This document shows, piece by piece, positions 1 to 8,900 of a DNA stretch of 32,025 bases. The notes below the pieces were generated by a model. That model did no database searches. It worked only from the letters and a program-made list of their open reading frames with translations, and was not told the origin of the DNA. The translations under genes and the position numbers were made by a program. Origin of the DNA: an uncultured Fretibacterium sp. (GTDB lineage Bacteria; Synergistota; Synergistia; Synergistales; Aminobacteriaceae); the NCBI GenBank assembly GCA_937915755.1, contig CALGGR010000100.1, positions 1 to 32,025 on the forward strand, read 5' to 3'. Position 1 is the first letter of the stretch; every line of letters begins with the position of its first letter.

Positions 1-252
1 TGTGGAGATGTCGGATATAGAGGAACTTTCGAGGACCAGGTAGGTGAAATACTAAAAGTTAAGGTGGACATATCCAAAAGAATTAAGCCCAGAGGCTGGG
101 CTATACTGCCTAAACGTTGGGTAGTTGAAAGAACGTTTAGCTGGATGACACATTCCAGACGTTTGAGTAAGGATTATGAATACAATGTTTTATCAGCAGA
201 GGCAATGGTAAAAATATCACATATAAATACTCTGTTACAGAGGTTATGTTAA
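1..252 (+). CDS. IS5-family transposase, C-terminal part (cut by window edge)
   Basis: The reading frame is open from base 1 and ends with TAA at 250-252, so only the last 83 or so residues are visible. The segment PKRWVVERTFSWM followed by RRLSKDYE is the typical C-terminal signature of IS5/IS4-type DDE transposases, where the glutamate of VER is the catalytic E. The internal GTG at 64 is not the true start. The protein differs in sequence from the transposase at 28.2-29.0 kb, so two different IS elements have entered this prophage. It lies opposite to the phage genes and directly abuts the DGR template repeat. Confidence 0.85.
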   Translation, partial: CGDVGYRGTFEDQVGEILKVKVDISKRIKPRGWAILPKRWVVERTFSWMTHSRRLSKDYEYNVLSAEAMVKISHINTLLQRLC

Positions 253-271
253 TTGTGAAGACAGGTTCTAA
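1..271 (+). mobile_element. right end of an IS5-family insertion sequence (partial)
   Basis: The element comprises the truncated transposase plus a short tail. The outer boundary is estimated near 265-275, around the sequence GAAGACAGGTTCTAAG, which looks like a terminal inverted repeat. The left end is outside the window, so neither the inverted repeat nor the target duplication can be confirmed. It sits about 25 bp from the DGR template, where the DGR spacer and reverse transcriptase would be expected. Confidence 0.6.
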
Positions 272-297
272 GCTCAATCGTTGTGCAACAAGTGAAT

Positions 298-389
298 CGG
301 ACGGACCCCGCCGCCGGAATTGCCCGCAGCACGGTGGTAGCAATTCCCGTTGTTGTTGACATTAGCAAAGCGCGACGAAGAGACGACAT
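298..389 (-). repeat. DGR template repeat (TR)
   Basis: This is a non-coding 92-bp copy of the 3' end of the tail fibre gene (1074-1165). The two copies align without gaps and differ at nine positions. On the minus strand, the coding sense of the fibre, every one of the nine is an adenine in this copy. The core has 15 adenines, of which 9 are replaced in the fibre; none of the other 77 bases is. Read in the fibre frame, the template is rich in AAC and AAT codons, a hallmark of DGR templates because A-mutagenesis of these codons gives many amino acids without stop codons. Weaker similarity continues on both sides. The order fibre, Avd-like gene, template matches known DGRs. Confidence 0.95.
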
Positions 390-498
390 ACAGCAGAAAC
401 CCTATTGCGATTTTAGGAATCGATTATCCGATTGTCGCAACTTCTTGATTATATTAAATTCATTTTGGATTTCAAGTACGAGGTTCATGAATTTATTT
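390..498 (-). other. spacer between avd-like gene and TR, with a 28-codon ORF
   Basis: This 109-bp stretch is AT-rich. It contains one short minus-strand ORF (ATG at 488, TAG at 402-404) encoding about 28 residues that begin MNLVLEIQNEF. No ribosome site is visible and I recognise no function. The stretch is probably the 5' part of the template RNA; it could also contribute to recognition of that RNA. Its last part shows faint similarity to the sequence just upstream of the variable region. Confidence 0.4.
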
Positions 499-945
499 TT
501 ATCCGCTATCCGCTGGAAGTACTTCCGCGAGATATTGTAGTTCGTCTTGCAGTTTGTTACAACAAATTAAGGCCCTGTCCATTTCGATCCGTCTCTCTGT
601 AACTTCAGCTTCGAATGCGGGATTCTTAGGGTCGGGATAGATAGTGTTAGCAGCTCTTAAATGTTCGGTGATACCTTGGCAAAAGTCGGCAACTCTGTCA
701 CGCTCTCGACGAATAAACCAACAATCAAAATCATCCTCAAGGTCTCGGATTGCCTTCGATGTCTTTGCCCGTTCTTCGTCGTCTTTGATGTGTGCTATCA
801 TTCCAGCTATATGCTCTTCGAGTTTTCTTTGGCTATAACCAAAAGTAGCCATCAATTCAGCAGTGATTCTCTTACGCAGGACATAGGCGCGGTGTAATGC
901 TTCGAGTTTTGATTCTGCCCTTTTGCTTTTCGGTATACCGGACAA
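499..945 (-). CDS. avd: DGR accessory variability determinant (Avd-like four-helix protein)
   Basis: The 148-residue protein is predicted to be almost wholly helical and highly charged. Segments such as RAYVLRKRITAELMATFGY, FDCWFIRRERDRV, AANTIYPDP and RIEMDRAL, with a final LQYLAEVLPAD, resemble the Avd proteins I know from bacterial and phage DGRs. Avd forms a barrel of four-helix bundles that binds the reverse transcriptase and template RNA and is needed for mutagenic cDNA synthesis. The TTG start is set by GAGGGG five bases upstream. Its position, between the variable and template repeats and on the same strand as the fibre, is the canonical one. Family assignment is from memory of the motif pattern; the TR/VR pair supports it independently. 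Confidence 0.85.
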   Translation of the reverse strand: MSGIPKSKRAESKLEALHRAYVLRKRITAELMATFGYSQRKLEEHIAGMIAHIKDDEERAKTSKAIRDLEDDFDCWFIRRERDRVADFCQGITEHLRAANTIYPDPKNPAFEAEVTERRIEMDRALICCNKLQDELQYLAEVLPADSG

Positions 946-977
946 TTTTACCCCTCTTTTTTACGTGTATGTAGCGA

Positions 978-993
978 CTGCCGCAAGCGGCAG
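978..993 (-). other. GC-rich hairpin upstream of avd-like gene
   Basis: CTGCCGC and GCGGCAG form a perfect 7-bp inverted repeat around two bases. It lies in the leader between the fibre and the Avd-like gene and is not followed by a T run. It could be an RNA processing or stabilising element. A TATAAT-like sequence lies just upstream on the minus strand (1011 to 1006), without a convincing -35 box. Confidence 0.5.
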
Positions 994-1024
994 AATGTTA
1001 AAAACATTATACTACAGAGCACAC

Positions 1025-1047
1025 CCCGCAGGGACAAGCCCTGCGGG
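1025..1047 (-). other. hairpin downstream of the DGR variable region
   Basis: CCCGCAGGG and CCCTGCGGG form a perfect 9-bp stem with a 5-base loop, starting nine bases after the fibre stop codon. No T tract follows, which argues against an intrinsic terminator. In the Bordetella phage DGR a DNA hairpin just downstream of the variable region is required for efficient retrohoming, and this one lies in the equivalent place. Function here is inferred from position. Confidence 0.65.
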
Positions 1048-1055
1048 ATTGCAGA

Positions 1056-2363
1056 TTAGGCAACAAGAGCAAACGGACGGACCCCGCCGCCGGAATGGCC
1101 CGCAGCACGGCGGGAGCAAATCCCGCTGCTGCCGACACTAGCAAAGCGCGACGAAGAGACGACATTTCTCAACCAGAACCACTGCCTATTGCTCATCATG
1201 TTAGGCGCATACCGGAAAAAGGCGAACTGCTTACAGCTCACCGTATAGCGGATAAATACATCCGTGCCGTTTGACGCTCCACTGTCAAAAATACATGAAC
1301 CGTACATCTGTCGCTCGTCAGGCAATTCAACTTTGCAATCCGTCCATGCTCCAGCCGTAGGTCTGCCGTTTGATACAGCGTTAATGAGATAGTCACGGTA
1401 TGACAGTACATGGCTTGCTCCAAAAAACGCCTCAATGATCGCTCGCGCTCTCCTGAGATAGACCGTCCGCATCTTGCACGCAACGTACCCGCCTTCGGTG
1501 GTGTTTGTGTCGTTCATCGGCGCGGTGAACATGTTCGCATCCGGCATGACGACCACGTGAGGAGTCGACAACGCTGTATCGCCCCCCTGAAGATAGTAGT
1601 TTATATCGACGATACGGAGCGTCCCGCTATAAGTCGCAGATTGTGATACGCCGTCCTCATCGATATACGTGTAGGCAAGCCCGCTTACACTCCAATAATC
1701 CCCGCAGTATATGTCCGTAAAAGTGCCATTGCGGATGGCAGTGCTTTGTGCTGTCGTAAAAGATGAGCCGAGGTTTTTACCACGAGGGATGTTGTGTGTT
1801 GCGCCGGTGTTGTAGTTAAAGATGTCAACCCCGGCAGGCATTGCCGGAGCATAGGATAGCCAGTATGTCGTGTTGGTCGGCGTGATGCTTGAGCTTGAAG
1901 TGTGCGCGACAACACAAACATAGAGTGCAGAGTTGTACATTACGATGTCGAGTGCTTTGTACTGCCGCCCGGTTGCCCATGTCGTTTTGTACAAGCTCGA
2001 AAAATCGAATGGAATTCCGATCTCCGTGACGCGCCCAGCCATCCACGTCTGATAAATCGCGTTCTGCTTTGTAATCTCAGCCCCAAGTTGTCCAACCAGT
2101 GTCGCGGCGAAGTTCCGGATGATGTAGTAGTTGAGAGTTGAGCCGCTTGTCCCTGCATACGCTTGTTTTAGAGTGATGCTTGTGTCGGAGTTGACCGACT
2201 GCACCATGTAGAGCGTAGTCCGGTCCATCGTAAAAATATCGCCGGTCTTGATACCAATTGATTTCCAATTTGTGCCGACGCCTGTAACGGCTGTGCTGTT
2301 TTTGGTGACTGTAACCGTGCCAGTTTCGTACCATTCCAGCCCGACGCTTTCTGCTGTTGCCAT
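1056..2363 (-). CDS. tail fibre / receptor-binding protein, DGR target
   Basis: The 435-residue protein starts at ATG with GGAGGTAACA directly upstream. The N-terminal part (about 1-150) looks like a tail-attachment region. The C-terminal third has the layout of the C-type-lectin-like fold of phage tail proteins: a VELPDERQMYGS segment, then FWLRNVVSSSRFA, and a GGGVRPFALVA end. Residues 400-430 are encoded by the variable region; relative to the template, residues 409, 411, 412, 413, 415, 417, 418 and 423 are changed. It is the last structural gene of the tail operon. It most likely contacts the host receptor, so its diversification would alter host range. Confidence 0.9.
   Translation of the reverse strand: MATAESVGLEWYETGTVTVTKNSTAVTGVGTNWKSIGIKTGDIFTMDRTTLYMVQSVNSDTSITLKQAYAGTSGSTLNYYIIRNFAATLVGQLGAEITKQNAIYQTWMAGRVTEIGIPFDFSSLYKTTWATGRQYKALDIVMYNSALYVCVVAHTSSSSITPTNTTYWLSYAPAMPAGVDIFNYNTGATHNIPRGKNLGSSFTTAQSTAIRNGTFTDIYCGDYWSVSGLAYTYIDEDGVSQSATYSGTLRIVDINYYLQGGDTALSTPHVVVMPDANMFTAPMNDTNTTEGGYVACKMRTVYLRRARAIIEAFFGASHVLSYRDYLINAVSNGRPTAGAWTDCKVELPDERQMYGSCIFDSGASNGTDVFIRYTVSCKQFAFFRYAPNMMSNRQWFWLRNVVSSSRFASVGSSGICSRRAAGHSGGGVRPFALVA
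1074..1165 (-). repeat. DGR variable region (VR) within the fibre gene
   Basis: This is the 92-bp 3' part of the fibre gene that pairs with the template at 298-389. Template codons AAT, AAC, AAC, AAC, AAT, TAC, CAC and AAT have become AGT, GGC, AGC, AGC, ATT, TCC, CGC and CAT. The changes are A to G (6), A to C (2) and A to T (1). Downstream of the core the two copies diverge and need a one-base gap to align; this includes the possible initiation-of-homing segment before the stop codon. Confidence 0.95.
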
Positions 2364-2365
2364 TG

Positions 2366-2554
2366 TTACCTCCTATAGGGGAGCGATTCGCGAATCTTTG
2401 CGAAGTCCTCCAGCATTTGTTGTTGTTTCTCCGGTCTTCCCCCCAGAGCTTCAGCGTGTGCTTCGAGTTGTTTCTCGATCGGCCACGCTTCTATGTATGT
2501 TTTTTTGCGCAGTTCCGCCACTTCTTCAAGCGATGGGGAATAGATCACTCTCAA
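2366..2554 (-). CDS. small tail-region protein
   Basis: This 62-residue, charged and helical protein begins LRVIYSPSLEEVAELRK and ends in a region typical of short proteins placed before phage fibre genes. I chose the TTG at 2554 because GGGGAGGTG lies about ten bases upstream and the TTGA overlap couples it to the previous gene's stop. A longer form from GTG at 2578 is possible. It may help fibre attachment or assembly, but this is only inferred from its place between the tail-tip and fibre genes. Confidence 0.6.
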   Translation of the reverse strand: MRVIYSPSLEEVAELRKKTYIEAWPIEKQLEAHAEALGGRPEKQQQMLEDFAKIRESLPYRR

Positions 2555-2961
2555 GCGACGCGCACCTCCCCTCGCCACTCCAAAAAGGGGAACGCTTCGA
2601 CGAGAATGTCATAGCGACCGGCGTAAGGAGTCCCCCACTCAAGAATGCCGTCAGGGACATGCCATCGAGCTGATCCAATGGTTACTGTGCACGATGGCGG
2701 AAGTGAGGATAGCGTCATTACATCCACGCCGTCAGCTTGAATCTCTGTCTTGTCTTGTAAGGTCAACTGAGTTGGACGCATTACCACCTGTGGGGGAGTT
2801 ACGGTGATGTCGACGTATTGAGTCTCTTCGTTGGCGTTGCCTTCGAGGAGTTTTTTGCCTTGAGCCTTCAATATCTCAAAAACATCCTCGGTTATGAAAT
2901 AGTGGCACAAAATTTTCCCAGAGTCCTTGTCGTACTCGATACACTCTAAAATTTTGCTCAT
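2551..2961 (-). CDS. conserved-looking tail protein of unknown function
   Basis: The 136-residue protein lies between the J-like tail-tip gene and the fibre genes. It begins MSKILECIEYDKDSGKI and has a beta-rich second half containing GSARWHVPDGILEWGTP. I do not recognise a domain. AAGGAG directly abuts the ATG, an unusually short spacing, so the start is not certain. The layout (J-like protein, small protein, tiny protein, fibre) suggests a baseplate or fibre-linking role. Confidence 0.65.
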   Translation of the reverse strand: MSKILECIEYDKDSGKILCHYFITEDVFEILKAQGKKLLEGNANEETQYVDITVTPPQVVMRPTQLTLQDKTEIQADGVDVMTLSSLPPSCTVTIGSARWHVPDGILEWGTPYAGRYDILVEAFPFLEWRGEVRVA

Positions 2962-2965
2962 CTCC

Positions 2966-5900
2966 TTATCGATAAGTCCCTATAGCATTCATATACCTAT
3001 TGCCAATCGTGAGCCATGCTTCGCTACTCCCGTTAATTGGGTTGACAAAGTAGGCACTCGATGTATATAGCCCAATCGCTACTTTGAGCTCGATTGTGTT
3101 TGTAGTACTGTAGCCGACCATATACGGGAGTGTAAGCGGTACGCCATTAGTAAAACGGCTAAAGTGGATAGAGACCGTAGGGCTTATGGCGTAAAAGTTC
3201 CCCCCAGCGTTGTAGTCTCGTGCATAGTAGCCATAACAAATTCCTGAGATACTGCTACTGACATTACCATATTGATACAGGATAAATCCCGCTGACAGTT
3301 GATATATCAAGGATGCCTCGACCATCATAACCATCGATAACCCGCTAGGGCTTACATAGTACCCTGCGGGTCCAGGAAATGATGCGGCGGAAAAAGAGGG
3401 GAGCGTGAAAGTTTCGACGGCGTTCGCGTAAGTATACTGCTTCTCCGTAATCGCCCGGAACGATATTTTCTCCCGCCCGATTGTCGATGCCACGAGGTTA
3501 GCCCCCGTTATGGTGGAGTCTGCAATCTTAGCCCCCGTTATGGTGGAGTCTGCAATCTTAGTCCCCGTTATCGCACCGCCAGCAATCTTCGCTGTTTGGA
3601 TTGCGCCGTTAGCAATTTGCGCTGTGTCTACTATGACGTTTTGAACATGTAGAGTTGCGTCGGAAGTGTCGTAGACAAAAATGTTTTTTGGATCTGCCCT
3701 GTTTGGTGGCGAGATTAAAAACTTGTCCGCCGCGACAGTAAAGGAGCTTTTGCTGTCGCCTCCGTTGTAAAGCTCATAGCCAGCGACGTACCCGTTAGAG
3801 TCAACCTTGAGGAGGTGTTTGCCGACAATCCCGTTTTTGACTTCATCGAGCGTCTGGATCGAGGTTGTATGACCGTCGACTGTTGACTGTAGCGTTTGCC
3901 GTGCTTGAGCTTCAGCCTCGTCTGCTTGAGCACGGGTTGTTGCTTCGGTCTCTATAGCAGCTGTGTTGCTTGCAACCCCCGCCGCTGTTGTGTTAATCCG
4001 TGAGGATAGCGCACTGTCTGCCGTTGCTCTCGTCTGTGCTTCAGACTGTATACCCGCCGTGTTGCTTGCGACTTTGACGGCCAGAGTCTCGCGAGCTTGC
4101 GTCTCTGCGCTAAGTGCCGTGCTTACGCTCTGAATATCGTTTTTGTATTGAGCGTCGTTCTCATTGATTTTCGCAAACAGTTCAAGGCGATAGCCTGCCG
4201 ACGCTTTATCACTCTCGTCGATTCGAGCATACAGTTCCTCTTTGGCTTGAGCAACTGCCCGCCGTGATTCTTCCTGCCCCTGAGCGTCGTTGATTGCGTT
4301 TTGGACGGCAGACTCCGCAAGACTGTCGATCTGTGCTTGGACAATACGCTGGCTATATGCTTCAGCAGTCTTGTCATTCGCTATCGTATTCTCAACATTT
4401 TGAATGGCTGCTTTGTTATCGTCGACTTGAGCAGTCAAAGTCTCACGGGCTTGCACTTCAGCCTCGTCAGCTTGAGCACGTGCTGTTTCCTCTCGTTGTA
4501 TTGCCGCCGTTGTGTCGTCGATCGCCGCGAGTAAATCTAGTTTTGCTTGAGCGATTGCTTCGTTGGCTTCTGTAATTTCGGCGTGGAGTTCTTGTCGTGC
4601 TTGAGCGATTGCTGTTCGAGATTGTTCTTGTCCTGCGGCATCATTCAGAGCATTCTGGATGATTGCCGCCGAGTTAGTTTCAATCTCTCCCCGAAGGATT
4701 TTCATATCGCTAACTTCTTGCGTTATCGAGCCTTCCAACGCTTTAATTTTTACTTCAGCCGATTGCACTCTCGCGTTTGTTTCAGTCAGGTCAGTCCGGG
4801 CAGCTTTGAGCGTTATTGCGCTGTTTAGTCCGTCAATATCAATCTCAGCTTGAGCTAACTTTTGACTTAGTGCGCTTACTGTTGTTGTGTCAGCCTTGAG
4901 AGAGATTGCAGCATTAGCTCCGTCAATGTCAGCTTCGGCCTGTGAGATACGGGTTTCGAGTCCTGCGACAATCAAGTCGGACATGCTTGATTGCCCACAA
5001 TTCAACAGAGGCACTAGGTATTCCGAGCCGACGGTGTCGTCAATTAAAATTCTAATGCCTGTTATCGTGGAATTTTTCCAGTCATTACCGCCGTAACTCA
5101 ATGCGTGCATGTCGACTTGTACAGAGCGAACAACGGAGACGTTTCCCAAAATCTCAACGCGCTTCATGTAAGATTCGCTGTAACTGTGTGCTGAGGTTTT
5201 GTACTGAATCCTTACCGTAAAATTTGGGTTGCCACTGAGTTGTTGAATCTGAATCCCGATGATGTTGTTCACAGCACCGCTGACGGCAATGTCGGGTGAG
5301 GTCATGGACGGCTGAGAAGCTATAATCTTGTACTTTATTCCGTCAGACTCAGCGGTCAGTGTTGTATTTTGTCCTGTCCACCCTCTAAGAGAGCCATTGA
5401 ATTTCCACGATTCTGTAACGATGACCGAGCTGATCAGCGACGCGGCAAGTTCATCGACATATATACGGGTTGCTTTTAGGTTTATGTCGGCGGCCTGTGC
5501 ATCGAGCCTTTGTGTAACATCGGAGAACTGATACCCTGTTTCGGTTCTCAGGTCCTCAAGTGCTCGAATGACTACCGTGCCTTCGTCTTCATCAACCTCA
5601 AACCCAGCCCAACGAAAAACATTCCGTGTCCTTACGGATTCATCGCTTAACCTTAAAATACCTTCGCCCACTCTCTCAAGGGTAGGGAATAGGATGTTAT
5701 TGATATTGTTTTGACTGTCTGTGACTTTACCTGTAAGGTCAGGAATTTTTATCTCGTTGATCTCTCCTATGTCATTTTGTAGCTGAGGGATTTCAATGTT
5801 GTTAATGTTCACTATATCCGATTGAATGCTCGGGATTGCTACCTCAGTAATGTCAGCAATGTCATTTTCAAGAGACGGAATTTCAACATCCCTGATATTC

Positions 5901-8900
5901 TCAATAGAGCCCTCAATGGTTGGTATCGTTATGTCGGTAATGTCAGCAATGTCATTTTCGAGTGCCGGTATTTGCACGTCTGTTATGTCGGCTATTTCGT
6001 TTTCGAGCTGAGGAATTTTTATCTCAATCGGTTCGATTCGACTCGTTACATCGTCTAATGTCTCCTGCAAGTAGGGGTTATCCTCCAGCAACTGAGTAAC
6101 GTATGTCTCATGATCCCGAGCAGATATAATGCACGGCGTACCGGCCAAAGAATTGAACGCAGATTTTAATCCAGTTAAATTGATCGCTCTAATCCAATAC
6201 CAAAACGCGCCACCGGATGGGAGCAGTCTTGTGTAACTATTGGCGGGGGGGTTGCCGATATGTACAGCCTTCGTTAAATCGTCCTCTGTCGCTTCCCAAA
6301 CTTCGACGTGTGCAAAATCCACATTCGCGGGATTAGTCCACGTCAGCGACGCGTACCCAAACCAACCTGTAGCTTGCAAGTTTGTCGGAGGGTCAGGAGG
6401 TATTGCCGGAGCGAGTATCAACCCCTCGCCTGAAGCATAGCTCCAATCACTCGGGAGTCCCGTTATGTACAGCGCACGAACTCTTACCCTATACAGCGTT
6501 TGTGTGCCTCTTGTTGCACATTGCGATCTCGTGTCGGTGATCCGAATGGAGTTACCCCATATGCCGTTGTCATAGCTCCACTGTACTTCGTACTGCGCTG
6601 GGCGTTCGCCGATGTAATTCCAGTAAGCCCACACCTCCGGAATCCATTGCCCCGACTCTGTGTAGTACCCAGTGGCTATGACTTGCAACCCGGTTATCCC
6701 GTTTGCGTTGGGATCCGAGTACTGTATAACCGGAATGTTCGTTGCTTCGGTGTAGACTTCCGCGATATATTCTGTGCACGTCAGCGTTATCTGCAAGTCG
6801 CCTGTGCGCTCCATCACCTGCACACGGAAAGGTTTCGCGGCTTTATCGACTTGTCCAATGGCCACAACATCATAAGGAGTAATTCCCGGTAAATCACCGG
6901 ATGTAACTGCGATCGAGGCCGTCGAGCCTATGCCTGACTGATAAATTATGTCTAACGGCATGATATAACGCTGAATCCTTTTGTCGTTTTTGTCGCGGAT
7001 GATGATAATGTAGGACTTCTCCGAGTTGAAAGTAATCTCTTTGTCCAGAGTCAATCTCAACCCATCGACCGACAAAATTCTTCCGCCTTGCCCCCATTGA
7101 GGTATGTCATGCTGGACGAGGATAACGTCGCCGACCTGACAGGCAATCGCGTCAACCTCCGCCGTAAATGAGACAGTCCGAAGAAGGTATTTATTTTGGT
7201 TGAGCCGATAGAATCCTTCGCGATAAGCTCGTTCAAAGTCCGTGATACCTGTTAGTTCCACCGAAACTGGGTTAGCGCGGCTGTCGTTATCATCAAAGCC
7301 GTCAGCGTAAACTGTGATCTGTTCGCGCTCGAAGTTATTTTGTTCGTTGTTGAACGCGATTTCGACGGCATTCGCCCGCTCTTCGATTGATAACCAATCG
7401 CCACTGAATGATCCCGCGATGATGTTACCCATCGAGAACAGTTGAACGGGATCGGAGGGAGCGTCAAAAATGCAACTGATTCGTGTGCCTTTGAGGACAA
7501 CTGCACCTCTTGCGCTTGCGGCAATGTTGTTGCACCATTCCCAAAGTGATTTACTCTCATCGACGAGCAAATTCATTTTCAGCGCAGGGCGGTTGTTGAG
7601 TTCTCTGTCATTCCAGTCTGCCCACGACTTAAACGCCGCTAAATCGATCCTTGAGGGATTTTCCCCAAACACGTGAACCGTCCCGTCCAGCCTTCGGGCA
7701 TGTACAACGAGGTCGTAGATAACCCAAGCTGGATTTTGGGCATCCTTCTCAACCCACGTGCCATCATATACTAGCACTTTGCTTCGCGTTTGCTTCCACG
7801 TTATGGTCGGTGTTCCGCCGTTGAGCTGATCAGTCGCTTTTATCTTGACCCCCACAAGGGCTTTGTTAGGGTGCGTTTGCTCTGACATTAACACACCGGA
7901 CAGTACTGTCCACTGTACAGTGTCTATACTTTGCACCGACGATTCTTTGGACTTAGCATAAACTCGCCCGCGAATCAGTAACTTTTTCCCTTCCGTCCCC
8001 GCAGAAAAGCCAATATAACGCCAAATTTTATGAGCGAATGGAGACGTTTTTTTTGCGGTTATCTTCAGCGTGTCGTCAGCCGCTAAGGTTCTCCATGTCG
8101 TCGCCGCCCCCTCCACGATGCCGTACTGAAACTGGAGTTCTACCCAGTTGTTTTTTGGGCTTGAGGATTCATAACTACAAAGCCCTTGCGGGAAGCTAAC
8201 CACAACCTCGATTGCGTCTGCACTGTCACCTGTATATTCGACAGTATGCCAATCCCCGGGCTTAGTATGGTCATCCGCGTCTGCGTTGAGTGTTACCTGT
8301 ACGGCTTGCGTCGAGTAGATTGCCCCGTGGCCGGGGATGCAGGTCTGTGTGTTGTCTCCTCTCCTTGTTACCGGTGTGCAATCGTAATTTGCGGCGGGGT
8401 TGTCGTTAATCCGAAAATCACTGAAGCTATCAATCGGGCCTTCGCCACCGCAAAGCAACATGTAGAGATATTCATCTCCAGCATCTGCATCAGCGGCGTG
8501 AACTAACTCGTTTGATAAGTCCACGTTGTTTATCTCAACGTGTTGATTGAGTATCTGACCAGCCGTTCGGACTGTCCCGAACGTGATTGGGATAATGGCA
8601 CCCTGCCGGGTTATAGATTGTAGTGTTGTCCACCCGCTGGAAGTTTCCTCAACCTCAGGCTCGTTGGAACTTAAAGACGGAGAGAAGGCATTGCTGATTA
8701 GTTGGCCGCCGATCATCATCGTCACACCTGCCGCCACACTTCCGGCCACAGTCCCGAGCAAACCACCCACGAATGGGGCAACAACTCCGAACGAGAAGAC
8801 CGTGAGGGCTATACCCGCAAGAATCGCGAAGGGGTTACTCCCGCTGTCTCCGCCTTTAATGACGGGGCAGACAACAACGCTATCGTATTCACGGACGACT

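Noticed and set aside
283..540. Plus-strand 85-residue ORF over the template repeat
   Set aside because: It has no ribosome site and lies antisense to the template; its reading frame is a by-product of the GC-rich repeat.
1025..1047. Intrinsic terminator after the fibre gene
   Set aside because: The stem is strong but not followed by a T tract, so a homing hairpin is the better reading, though a terminator role is not excluded.
1923..2963. Plus-strand ORFs opposite the fibre and small tail genes
   Set aside because: They are shadows of strong minus-strand genes with good starts and recognisable products.
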